Assembly (NCBI GenBank): GCA_023128035.1
Contig: JAGMES010000093.1
Location: 1-16,541 of the forward strand
Length of the DNA: 16,541 nt
Origin: Halanaerobiales bacterium
Lineage (GTDB): Bacteria; Bacillota_F; Halanaerobiia; DY22613
Direction of reading: 5' to 3'
This document shows, in pieces, positions 1 to 6,576 of the stretch. Position 1 is the stretch's first letter. Each line of letters starts with the position of its first letter. Below the pieces are notes generated by a model, which did not search any database, was not told where the DNA came from, and worked only from the letters and a program-made list of their open reading frames with translations. The translations under genes and the position numbers were made by a program.

Positions 1-39
1 CGTAATATAGTATGTTTTTTATAAATAATTCCTCAATAG

Positions 40-68
40 TTCTACTTTTATTTTTACTTTAATATAAT
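40..68 (+). promoter_or_regulatory. Possible promoter for the thioredoxin-like/membrane protein pair
   Basis: A perfect TATAAT lies at 63-68, about 36 bases before the chosen start codon at 104. The hexamer 17 bases upstream, TTCTAC at 40-45, is a poor match to TTGACA. The region is very AT-rich, so a chance match is possible. It is listed because no gene is seen upstream of the pair within the window. Confidence 0.3.
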
Positions 69-103
69 TATAGGAAACGATCAAATCGATTGGTGTGATA
101 TCA

Positions 104-625
104 ATGAAAGAAAAAATATTAAAATGGACAAAAAAACTTTGCTTAATTCTAGTTTTAACAATTTTCTTTCTTCCAATCTTAGCAATCCCAACTCCCAAAT
201 ACCAGGAGTGGATTTATTATCCTTTACCCTCTCATACATTAAAAACGCTATCAGGAGAAAAGATCAATATTCCTTCACGATTTCCCAATCAGAATTATTT
301 GATTCTCTTTTTCGCAGAAAAATCTCCCACATCTCTTCTTCAATTGATGGAGATATCAAAGATATCAGATAAGTCTCCTGATCAACTTGCTATCCTTCTC
401 ATACATCTAGGAAAAATCAATGAAGAGTTACCAATATCACTAAATTCAAATATCCATCTCCTTTATGATCCAAATGCAGATTTCACAAGAAAAATGAATA
501 TCTACACAGTCCCCACCTTACTACTATTGACCAAAGAACATTTGGAAGTTATTCGTTCCCAAGAATTAGTTTCGTCAGATCAACTTCTTAAGTATTTTAC
601 ATTAGAAAGGAGTAGGATTGAATGA
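104..625 (+). CDS. Membrane-anchored thioredoxin-fold protein lacking redox cysteines
   Basis: The product has 173 residues from ATG 104, preceded by GGTGTGA at a good distance. A GTG at 95 is in frame but has no SD at proper spacing. Residues about 11-29 form one hydrophobic segment (signal anchor or uncleaved signal). The rest resembles the AhpC/TSA-redoxin branch of the thioredoxin fold: a beta strand (YLILFFAE, 65-72), the active-site loop, and the cis-proline strand TVPTLLLL (135-142). Where redox members have W-C-P-x-C this protein has K-S-P-T-S (73-77), so both cysteines are serine and disulfide chemistry is not expected. It probably acts outside the membrane as a structural or binding protein; that role is inference. 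Its stop overlaps the next gene's start (ATGA at 622), indicating one operon. Confidence 0.75.
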   Translation: MKEKILKWTKKLCLILVLTIFFLPILAIPTPKYQEWIYYPLPSHTLKTLSGEKINIPSRFPNQNYLILFFAEKSPTSLLQLMEISKISDKSPDQLAILLIHLGKINEELPISLNSNIHLLYDPNADFTRKMNIYTVPTLLLLTKEHLEVIRSQELVSSDQLLKYFTLERSRIE

Positions 626-1137
626 GCAAAATGAATCGTCTCTTTGGTACCTTTTTTATTTTTGCAGGGCTTTACCTTCTTCTAGAAAGACTCCGCCTAA
701 TTGATGGAGACATCTTTTTACTTCTTTTAGGTTCCACTTTTTTAGCAATCTATTTCGCTACAAATAGACCTTTGGGACTTTTAATTCCCGGTTCCATTAT
801 AACCTGGCTTGGCTTATATGCTTTATTAATGGAAAACAATTATTGGCCAATTATAGAAAAATACGAGGGAGGTCTCTTATTTTTGGCCTTAGGTCTTGCT
901 TTTTGCACGATTTTTTTCCATACATATTTCTCTAAGCAAAAAAATTATGGATACAGGTTCTGGCCTCTCATGCCTGGATTTGGTCTTATTATTTTTGCCT
1001 TTATCGTAGAAGTTGAATTTAGCTTTATTCCATATAATTACCTCTTTTATATTGAGACCTACTGGCCTGTTTTAATTATCATCGTGGGAATTATCTTTTT
1101 AGCCTCTTCTTATAAGAAAAGACGCGAATCAAAATAA
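622..1137 (+). CDS. Polytopic membrane protein with LiaF/DUF5668-like hydrophobic repeats
   Basis: The product has 171 residues. The start overlaps the preceding stop in an ATGA, and AAAGGAG (606-612) is the SD. About five or six short hydrophobic segments alternate with small loops. Near the N-terminus are L-E-R-L-R-L-I-D-G-D and, in the third quarter, Y-W-P-V-L-I-I-I-V-G-I-I-F-L. This resembles the LiaF-type transmembrane (DUF5668) pattern, in which a short hairpin is followed by WP and a glycine-ended helix. Only Lys/Arg residues follow the last helix (KKRRESK), suggesting a cytoplasmic C-terminus. LiaF-like proteins are linked to envelope-stress sensing, but the similarity is pattern-level and the function is unknown. 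The 3' end overlaps the convergent VanZ-like gene by 47 bases. Confidence 0.6.
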   Translation: MSKMNRLFGTFFIFAGLYLLLERLRLIDGDIFLLLLGSTFLAIYFATNRPLGLLIPGSIITWLGLYALLMENNYWPIIEKYEGGLLFLALGLAFCTIFFHTYFSKQKNYGYRFWPLMPGFGLIIFAFIVEVEFSFIPYNYLFYIETYWPVLIIIVGIIFLASSYKKRRESK

Positions 1138-1477
1138 ATAACCCTATCTGAAAGATGATTGCTCCTACTAAATCAGCGAAAATATCACACCAATCTGGTG
1201 TACGAAATGGAACAAAGTATTGATGGGCTTCATCACTTAATGCAAAAAGAAAAGTCAAGACGAAGCTAAAAATAATACTCATCCTCATATTTAAATGATG
1301 TAAAAAGAAGACCATAAAAAGAAAAGCTAACCCACCGAAAGCAAGCCCATGCAAAATATAATCAGGCGTTGTCACATGAATCTCTGAACCAGGAATGGAA
1401 GATAGGTAAAATATCAGACCCATATAACCCAATAAAATCAAAGCTGATAAATATTCACTCAATTTTCTCCAATTCAT
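1091..1477 (-). CDS. VanZ-like family membrane protein
   Basis: The product has 128 residues and is recognised by the VanZ family signature: D-E-A-H-Q (82-86), R92, D95 and D102, followed by a final helix. Four hydrophobic segments are visible, at roughly 10-27, 43-61, 66-81 and 98-118. VanZ of Tn1546 gives low-level teicoplanin resistance, but most chromosomal VanZ-like proteins have no assigned role, so resistance should not be assumed. AGGGA lies about 7 bases before the ATG. The gene ends inside the convergent membrane-protein gene. A hairpin whose T-run points the other way (1504-1545) sits in its 5' leader. No clear promoter of its own was found, so it may depend on readthrough from the thioesterase gene upstream. 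Confidence 0.8.
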   Translation of the reverse strand: MNWRKLSEYLSALILLGYMGLIFYLSSIPGSEIHVTTPDYILHGLAFGGLAFLFMVFFLHHLNMRMSIIFSFVLTFLFALSDEAHQYFVPFRTPDWCDIFADLVGAIIFQIGLFILIRVFSYKKRLKR

Positions 1478-1503
1478 AATTTTCCCTACTTTCTTGATAG
1501 ATT

Positions 1504-1545
1504 AAGACCATCTAATGACCTGTCCACTAGATGGTCTTTTTATTT
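1504..1545 (+). terminator. Hairpin terminator, T-run on the plus strand
   Basis: An 11-bp perfect stem (1504-1514 with 1528-1538, arm AAGACCATCTA) with a 13-base loop is followed on the plus strand by TTTATTTTAT. The opposite side has almost no T-run, so it works best for transcripts from the left. Those would have to cross the VanZ-like gene in antisense. Partial termination of the minus-strand thioesterase transcript is also possible. Confidence 0.6.
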
Positions 1546-1550
1546 TATGA

Positions 1551-1955
1551 TTAAACTTTCTCAAATAAAGACTGATATAGCTTTGGGTTTACTTTTTTTA
1601 AAGCTACTGGTCTACCAGCCTGATTCATAAAGCAATGTTTTGTCAAGCCTTCTGCTAATAACTCTCCATCACGAAAAACTCGGTAACCAAAAGTCCATTT
1701 AACCTTACCTACCTCAAGAATTTCTGTCTCCAAAGTCAATAAATCATCATATTTGGCTGAAACTTTATATTTACACTGAGTCTCAATCACAGGAGAAAAC
1801 ATCCCTTGTTCCTCCATCGAACGATACTCTAATTCTAATTCGCGAAACAACTCGGTTCTACCCATCTCAAACCAAACATAATAATTCGCATGATGTACAA
1901 TTCCCATTGCATCTGTTTCTGCATATCGAACACGAAATTGAATTTGTCCTTTCAT
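1551..1955 (-). CDS. YbgC/FadM-type acyl-CoA thioesterase (hotdog fold)
   Basis: The product has 134 residues, full length for the 4-hydroxybenzoyl-CoA thioesterase/YbgC family. The N-terminal signature Y-A-E-T-D-A-M-G-I-V-H-H-A-N-Y-Y (11-26) includes the catalytic Asp (D15) and the HH-x-x-Y helix start, followed by W-F-E. It should hydrolyse acyl-CoA (or acyl-ACP) thioesters in the cytoplasm; the chain length cannot be read from sequence. AAGGAG lies about 10 bases before ATG 1955. A weak promoter is possible on the minus strand (TTAGAA, 18 bases, TATATT at 1984-1989), just downstream of the terminator that ends the sigma-factor operon, so this gene probably has its own transcript. It may read on into the VanZ-like gene. 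Confidence 0.85.
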   Translation of the reverse strand: MKGQIQFRVRYAETDAMGIVHHANYYVWFEMGRTELFRELELEYRSMEEQGMFSPVIETQCKYKVSAKYDDLLTLETEILEVGKVKWTFGYRVFRDGELLAEGLTKHCFMNQAGRPVALKKVNPKLYQSLFEKV

Positions 1956-2019
1956 AGTGCAACACTCCTTCTAGGTTTCCTTTAATATAATTTACGGAAG
2001 ACAAAAGTTCTAACCAAGA

Positions 2020-2044
2020 CTAAAAGCTGGCTAAATGCCAGCTT
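2020..2044 (-). terminator. Rho-independent terminator of the ECF sigma operon
   Basis: An 8-bp perfect stem (2024-2031 with 2037-2044, arm AAGCTGGC) with a 5-base loop starts 9 bases after the last operon stop codon. On the minus strand it is followed by TTTTAG. It separates the operon from the thioesterase gene. Confidence 0.75.
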
Positions 2045-2053
2045 AAAATTTAG

Positions 2054-2395
2054 TTAATCATTTTTATTCTCATCTTCATCTTCTAAGACATCCTCCCAAT
2101 CTTCAACATCTACGATTTCTGTGTCTTGAAACTCATCAATATCATCTGATTCTTTCTCTCTATGATCGTATGAGTCCATATAATCTGCTTCATCTGATCT
2201 TCTAAATATTTTAACTATAACCCAGAGTACACCTAATACTATTATTAGAGGTAATCCAAAAAGCATGAGAGGAATAAATAGTGACATTAATACTCCCACA
2301 CCACCAAGAATACTACCGATAATCCCAAAGACCAATCCAATAATTCCACCTATGAGTCCAAATATTAAACCAATTAAGCTACCAAGACATCCCAT
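2054..2395 (-). CDS. Small Gly-zipper membrane protein with acidic tail
   Basis: The product has 113 residues and I do not recognise a named family. Residues 1-38 are almost only Gly, Leu, Ile and Phe with glycine every third or fourth position (GLIFGLIGGIIGLVFGIIGS), a glycine-zipper pattern of closely packed helices. A second helix spans about 39-63 and ends in K-I-F-R-R. The last ~45 residues are strongly acidic (D/E-rich, e.g. DVEDWEDVLEDEDE) and probably cytoplasmic. AGGAGGT lies 8 bases before the ATG and only 12 bases separate it from the upstream gene. It is the last gene of the sigma-factor operon, so it should be induced with the rest. A role in membrane integrity is inference from that context only. 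Confidence 0.7.
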   Translation of the reverse strand: MGCLGSLIGLIFGLIGGIIGLVFGIIGSILGGVGVLMSLFIPLMLFGLPLIIVLGVLWVIVKIFRRSDEADYMDSYDHREKESDDIDEFQDTEIVDVEDWEDVLEDEDENKND

Positions 2396-2407
2396 ATATT
2401 TTACCTC

Positions 2408-3307
2408 CTATCTTATCCAGGGTTTACCTGTGCCAAACTTTGTTTGAATTACAGCTCCAAGACCTACCCAACCAGCGATCATTTTTACAAAACCACCCAT
2501 TGGTATTAGAGCAACCACACCTATAACAACTGCTCCAATAATTCCTTTTACATAATGAGTAACATCCCATTGCATCTGTTCTGCTAAACGTTCACCTATA
2601 AGAAAGTAAATTGCAACAATTCCAAATGTATTAGCCGCCCATAAAATCACTCCCAGTATTATAGCTACAGGAATTCCCAATATCGTTATTCCAAAAAGAA
2701 TCATAACTAAGACAGCCACAATTGTCCCTAATAATCCTTTTACACCCATTCGTAGTGGATCAGCCAAAACTACTTTATTAATATTTTCTAAATTCACAAA
2801 GAAGAAATGAATTACAATAAGAGTGATTAAAATTGAGAAAAAGATTGAGCTCCATCTCATCGAAGGCCACCACATAAAATTGAATCCTCTAAAGCGAAAC
2901 GGCATTTTAAATATGTTCCCTAACATCAGACTTGGTCCAACATCGATAACCTCACCATAAACTGAACTATTCTCACTCTGCTTTATGGTTCCCATTACAT
3001 TAACTAGATCTCCTCTAACTTTCGCCCCATCATGTAATGTAACTTTTCCAAAAAGCGTTACTAATTCCTCATCAACTTCACCTTTTAACTCTATATCACC
3101 AAAGATTGTAACCGCAGACCCATCTACATCTCCATCAATCTGCTGATCTCCAAAAATCGTAACCGAATTCCCATGAACTTGTTGGTCTTCGAAAATATGC
3201 AAATCGCTTCCAATCCGTACCCAATTCTCACCATTTGCAAACGCAGATAACGAGAAAAGAGTTACAAAGATTAGACAAAGCCAGAGTAATTGTTTCTTCT
3301 GCCTCAT
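2408..3307 (-). CDS. Exported bactofilin-like beta-helix protein with C-terminal membrane domain
   Basis: The product has 299 residues. A cleavable-looking signal peptide (1-25, ending S-A-F-A-N) precedes a short-repeat beta-helix at about 35-125. The repeats are of the type V-T-I-F-G-D-x-x-I-x-G-D-V-D-G, as in the polymer-forming cytoskeletal (bactofilin) family. At least three or four membrane helices follow, containing T-I-L-G-I-P-V-A and ending G-L-G-A-V-I-x-x-K-F-G. The gene at 4259-5254 has the same architecture and shared membrane motifs, so the two are paralogues. Classical bactofilins are cytoplasmic polymers; the signal peptide here suggests the beta-helix lies outside the membrane. 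Its ATG shares a base with the upstream stop (TAATG), so translation is coupled. The polymerising role is inferred. Confidence 0.8.
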   Translation of the reverse strand: MRQKKQLLWLCLIFVTLFSLSAFANGENWVRIGSDLHIFEDQQVHGNSVTIFGDQQIDGDVDGSAVTIFGDIELKGEVDEELVTLFGKVTLHDGAKVRGDLVNVMGTIKQSENSSVYGEVIDVGPSLMLGNIFKMPFRFRGFNFMWWPSMRWSSIFFSILITLIVIHFFFVNLENINKVVLADPLRMGVKGLLGTIVAVLVMILFGITILGIPVAIILGVILWAANTFGIVAIYFLIGERLAEQMQWDVTHYVKGIIGAVVIGVVALIPMGGFVKMIAGWVGLGAVIQTKFGTGKPWIR

Positions 3308-4269
3308 TAATTTTCACTCCAATCTTTAAAATAAATATTCCCATTACTTGTTCGAACAGTTAAATCGATACCGCCACCATTAAACTTACCCTCCATATAT
3401 TTCGCTTCATTTGTACCAATAAAAGTGATTGGGAAATCAAATTGAATTTTACCATTTGAAGTTTTCGCAAATAAATCATACCCTAAAATCGGATCAATCC
3501 AAAGTTCCATAGAACTATTAGAAGATTTAAATTTATAATCTCCTGCTCTATCCATTTTTCCTTTAAAAGTTATGCGGCCATTGGATGTCGCCAAATCTGC
3601 ATTTGAAACCAAAAACTCTGTATCCACTCTGATAGAACCATTTGAAGTTTCAGCATTGATCTCACCCAAAACATTTTCGATAACAATTCTTCCATTTGAT
3701 GTGTGTAAATTTAAATTACCCTCGATTTTATTCACAGAAATTGAGCCATTACTACTCTTTGCGATAAGATTACCTTGATATTCATCAACCTTTATGCTTC
3801 CATTACTAGTAGTCAAAATAAGCTTATTTTGCAAACCATTAACCTTAATACTACCATTATTAGTATCAATAACCACTTGAGTCTCTCTAGGAAGAATTAT
3901 CTTAAAATCTACTCCCATTGAACCAATTTTAGAAGGACGTGGTATAGGGCGTTTTGTCTTTATAATCAACTCTGAAGATTTTTCGATAAAATCAATCTTT
4001 ACCTCTTCAGCTACTTCTTTTAAACGTTCTTCCGAATCTCCTTTCAAAACTTTAACTGCCTGTATTTTTATTTCTTCAGTATCGCTAGGTTCTATCAAAA
4101 CACTTCCTTGAAAATTAACCAAAGTTAAAAAATCAAAGGCTGCAAAGTTTTCTTCAATATATTCTTTATACTCGTATCTTCCATTTGAAAGGAAATTAAC
4201 CTCCACACATCCTCCTAATAGGATGATCATGCTAATCATCACTGAAAATAATAATACTTTATTCTTCAA
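3307..4269 (-). CDS. DUF4097-type beta-repeat lipoprotein
   Basis: I start this gene at TTG 4269 (320 residues), because AAAGGAGG lies 9 bases upstream and the resulting N-terminus is a textbook lipoprotein signal (MKNKVLLFSVM..., lipobox L-L-G-G-C, Cys21). An ATG at 4326 would add an Arg/Lys-rich extension lying inside the upstream gene and would hide the lipobox. From about residue 125 on, eight or nine units of roughly 18-25 residues each carry T-S-N-G-x-I or a close variant (NNGSI, SSNGSI, SSNSSM), the DUF4097 ladder that predicts a parallel beta solenoid. Bacillus YvlB and LiaG carry this domain and belong to envelope-stress regulons. Here it would sit on the outer face of the membrane, next to two beta-helix proteins of the same operon. 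The 5' end overlaps the upstream gene by 11 bases. Confidence 0.85.
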   Translation of the reverse strand: MKNKVLLFSVMISMIILLGGCVEVNFLSNGRYEYKEYIEENFAAFDFLTLVNFQGSVLIEPSDTEEIKIQAVKVLKGDSEERLKEVAEEVKIDFIEKSSELIIKTKRPIPRPSKIGSMGVDFKIILPRETQVVIDTNNGSIKVNGLQNKLILTTSNGSIKVDEYQGNLIAKSSNGSISVNKIEGNLNLHTSNGRIVIENVLGEINAETSNGSIRVDTEFLVSNADLATSNGRITFKGKMDRAGDYKFKSSNSSMELWIDPILGYDLFAKTSNGKIQFDFPITFIGTNEAKYMEGKFNGGGIDLTVRTSNGNIYFKDWSEN

Positions 4270-5254
4270 TTTGATAATCCTCCTTTTTCTCTTTCTTCTC
4301 AAAACCAAAACGATTAATAACGACACTTCCTAATCCCATACACGCTGTTATAAAGAAGAATACCCAACCTAAAACAGGAATCAATGTAATGATAGCCATC
4401 GATGCAATACCAATCAATACCTTCGACATCTCTGTACTAAATTTAAGATTTAAAGAAGTTATCACTTTTACGCCAATAATTCTCGCTACACCCAACTGTC
4501 CATAAAGAGTACTCAAAAATATTAGTGGGATTAACAACAAAGCCAAAGGAATTCCTATAATAGTGATCACCAACAGAATCATAAGCGGTGGAACTAAAAG
4601 ATATGACACCAGTCCCACTAGAAAATAATATCCAGGTCGTTTCTGAATGATATCTCCCAATCTATTTACCTGCCCTGCAAAAAATAACATTAATAATGCT
4701 CCTAATGCCAACCATCCGATTAGTCCAGTAAGCCCGCCCCACATATAGAAATACCAGGGTACACGAGGAGAAATAAAGACATTATCTCTTAAATGGCGAA
4801 TGTTGATATTCATATTTCCAAAACTAATTTCAGAGGAATCTGATGATTCATCACCAATCATTTCCACAACAGATCCCTGAATCTTTGAATCTTCATCTTG
4901 AAATACCCTTCCAGCAAGAGCAGTTACCTTTCCATTAACTTCACCAGTATTTCGAATATATACATTTCCAGCAGTGTTACGAACATCTCCATTTACCTTG
5001 CCATAGATTGTTATATTACCAGCAAGAGCAGTAACATTCCCATTTACAGTACCATAGATGGTAATATTACCTGCCAGCGCATCTACATCACCATCAATTA
5101 CTTTATCTTCTGTAACAGTAATATTACCTACCATCTGAAAAATACCACCATCTGCCTGCACCATACCAGTAAACATAATCATAAGTAACATAGCGAATAC
5201 GAAATAATATCCAGACGAGTGAAGCCATCTTAATTTTTTAAATTTACCAATCAT
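4259..5254 (-). CDS. Exported bactofilin-like beta-helix protein with C-terminal membrane domain (paralogue)
   Basis: The product has 331 residues. A signal peptide or anchor (about 14-35, ending M-V-Q-A-D) is followed by a beta-helix with near-identical rungs, A-L-A-G-N-I-T-I-Y-G-x-V-N-G-[ND]-V, at about 40-125. The rungs are also visible as a ~54-base period in the DNA. The C-terminal half has about four or five helices with I-T-I-I-G-I-P-L-A and ends M-G-L-G-S-V-V-I-N-R-F-G, matching the 2408-3307 protein. The start overlaps the anti-sigma stop in an ATGA, and AAGGGGGG is the SD. As the first effector gene after the anti-sigma factor it is a likely main output of the regulon. A surface or periplasm-facing scaffold is a reasonable but unproven reading. 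Confidence 0.8.
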   Translation of the reverse strand: MIGKFKKLRWLHSSGYYFVFAMLLMIMFTGMVQADGGIFQMVGNITVTEDKVIDGDVDALAGNITIYGTVNGNVTALAGNITIYGKVNGDVRNTAGNVYIRNTGEVNGKVTALAGRVFQDEDSKIQGSVVEMIGDESSDSSEISFGNMNINIRHLRDNVFISPRVPWYFYMWGGLTGLIGWLALGALLMLFFAGQVNRLGDIIQKRPGYYFLVGLVSYLLVPPLMILLVITIIGIPLALLLIPLIFLSTLYGQLGVARIIGVKVITSLNLKFSTEMSKVLIGIASMAIITLIPVLGWVFFFITACMGLGSVVINRFGFEKKEKKEDYQIEE

Positions 5255-5835
5255 ACCAAATCCCCCCTTTTTTTATTCCAAGAAATCAAACTCCAGAGAC
5301 AAAGTAACAACAACATCATCAAAGCCATGATAAATCCTATTAGATTCCATGGTACAATTTGAATTATAGTTTTTGATGTTAATTTCAAAATATAAAACAG
5401 ATAAGTTCCCACTGCCGCAAAACGTCCACCAATCTGGAAAATTACTTGATAAAAAACTATATTGCGATAGCTAATCGTTTCTACTTTTACAAATGGAATC
5501 AACTTAGTTAAAAAGAAAATAGCATTCAATCCAGCTATGACAATTAATAGACCGATACCTATGGACAGCTGAATCTGATTAAATTCTTTTTTAGTCTTTT
5601 CTGCTACGGTTTCTTCTGCTAAAATTTCTGACATCACCATTTCTTTCAACATCATTGGAGGTTCTTCCATTTCAAAATTATCAAACAAGTTATCTAATTT
5701 TAAGAAAACATTATATTCTTCGGCACAGGACGGGCATTGCTGAACATGTTTTTCAAGTTTCTTTTTTTCCAACTCATTTAGTTCTCCATCCACTTCTCTT
5801 TGTATCATATCTAAATACTCACTACATCTGTTCAT
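5251..5835 (-). CDS. Transmembrane zinc-finger (ZAS) anti-sigma factor
   Basis: The product has 194 residues. The N-terminal 40 residues form a zf-HC2/ZAS domain with the Zn ligands in place: C4, then H30-x3-C34-x2-C37. This domain binds and inactivates the cognate ECF sigma factor in the cytoplasm. A linker (about 45-88) leads to three hydrophobic segments at about 90-117, 126-150 and 165-187. RsiW of Bacillus has a single helix and an extracellular domain, so this one differs and has little exposed mass; the stress sensor may be the membrane domain itself. The start overlaps the sigma factor stop in an ATGA, the usual arrangement for a stoichiometric pair. A PrsW-like protease encoded 1.2 kb upstream could cleave it (inference). 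Confidence 0.9.
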   Translation of the reverse strand: MNRCSEYLDMIQREVDGELNELEKKKLEKHVQQCPSCAEEYNVFLKLDNLFDNFEMEEPPMMLKEMVMSEILAEETVAEKTKKEFNQIQLSIGIGLLIVIAGLNAIFFLTKLIPFVKVETISYRNIVFYQVIFQIGGRFAAVGTYLFYILKLTSKTIIQIVPWNLIGFIMALMMLLLLCLWSLISWNKKRGDLV

Positions 5836-6419
5836 TTGCCCTTTCCCTCCTTATAATCCAGATTCTTCTTATAAAAATCTTTTAAATGATTCCTACCTCG
5901 ATAAATCCAGGTCTTAACCGTTCCTGGAGGCACTTCCATAACTTCACCGATCTCCTCATATGTATAGTGATGAAAATGTCTGAGGATTAACGGGACTCGA
6001 TACTTCTCTGGTAATTGACCTATTGCTTTAATAAGTTCTTGCTTATTTTCTTTTATCACAATTTGTTCTCCAGGCTCTTTTCCTTTATCCTCAATCTGTC
6101 GGTTAAATTCTCCACCCTCTCCGTCGTCCATAACCAGAGGCACTGTATGTAATTTCTTTTTCCTAAATTGGTTTAAACATAGATTGGAAGCAATCCGATG
6201 AATCCATGGTGAAAAAGGACGACTCTGATCGTAGAGTTCCAATTTCTTAAAAGCTCGAAGAAATGTCTCTTGAGCTAGATCCAGCGCATCCTCTCTATTT
6301 CCTAACATCCGATAAGCCAGGTTATAGATTGAACGCTGATATTTGTCAATAATCTGCCCATATAGCTGTTTTTCTCCAGCCATTATTCTTTTTACAACTT
6401 CTACCTCTGGCAATCTCAT
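5832..6419 (-). CDS. ECF RNA polymerase sigma factor (SigW-like)
   Basis: The product has 195 residues from ATG 6419, chosen because AGGTGA sits 5 bases upstream. A longer frame from GTG 6482 has no SD and would cover the promoter. Region sigma-2 runs to about residue 87, with D-A-L-D-L-A-Q-E-T-F-L-R-A-F-K (44-58) and P-W-I-H-R-I-A-S-N-L (71-80). Sigma-4 (about 125-182) has L-P-E-K-Y-R-V-P-L, the Y-T-Y-E-E-I-G-E-V-M helix and the P-P-G-T-V-K-T-W-I-Y-R-G-R recognition helix. No extra C-terminal domain is present. The adjacent ZAS anti-sigma factor, the ECF-like promoter in front (6454-6481) and the downstream envelope genes indicate an autoregulated envelope-stress sigma factor of the SigW type. 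Confidence 0.95.
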   Translation of the reverse strand: MRLPEVEVVKRIMAGEKQLYGQIIDKYQRSIYNLAYRMLGNREDALDLAQETFLRAFKKLELYDQSRPFSPWIHRIASNLCLNQFRKKKLHTVPLVMDDGEGGEFNRQIEDKGKEPGEQIVIKENKQELIKAIGQLPEKYRVPLILRHFHHYTYEEIGEVMEVPPGTVKTWIYRGRNHLKDFYKKNLDYKEGKGK

Positions 6420-6453
6420 AGAATTCACCTGTCTTTCCTGCCTTCTACTTACT

Positions 6454-6481
6454 AATACATCAAGAGAACAAAAAAGTTTCA
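6454..6481 (-). promoter_or_regulatory. ECF-type promoter, probably autoregulated by the sigma factor
   Basis: On the minus strand TGAAAC (6476-6481) is followed after 16 bases by TGTATT (6454-6459). This matches the SigW-group pattern TGAAAC-N16-CGTAT with one substitution, and the spacer begins with the usual T-run. It lies 35 bases upstream of the sigma factor start and immediately after the terminator of the preceding gene, where the operon promoter should be. Confidence 0.7.
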
Positions 6482-6509
6482 CATTTCAAAAAAGTTTTTT
6501 AAAGTTTTT

Positions 6510-6545
6510 TTAAACAAAAACCCCATTCTATTTTCAGAATGGGGT
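6510..6545 (-). terminator. Rho-independent terminator of the prsW-DUF3842 pair
   Basis: A 10-bp perfect stem (6520-6529 with 6536-6545) with the GC-rich arm ACCCCATTCT and a 6-base loop is followed on the minus strand by TTTTTGTTT. It lies 31 bases after the DUF3842 stop codon and insulates the sigma operon from upstream transcription. Confidence 0.9.
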
Positions 6546-6576
6546 AAATTGCTCACAAATGAGATTTTTCATTAAT

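Noticed and set aside
124..372. 82-codon plus-strand ORF
   Set aside because: It lies in another frame inside the thioredoxin-fold gene, has no SD, and its composition is that of a shadow frame.
1091..1477. Glycopeptide resistance gene
   Set aside because: VanZ-like proteins are common chromosomal proteins; no vanHAX or vanRS genes are nearby.
3572..3778. Plus-strand ORF opposite the DUF4097 gene
   Set aside because: It mirrors the TSNG repeats on the other strand; no SD and no recognisable protein features.
4898..5188. Plus-strand ORF of 96 codons and a regular ~54-base repeat
   Set aside because: The ORF is the antisense of the beta-helix repeats. The repeats have no spacers and encode protein rungs, so this is not a CRISPR array.
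6420..6482. N-terminal extension of the ECF sigma factor to GTG 6482
   Set aside because: No SD, and it would place the probable promoter inside the coding region; ATG 6419 has AGGTGA and gives the usual length.
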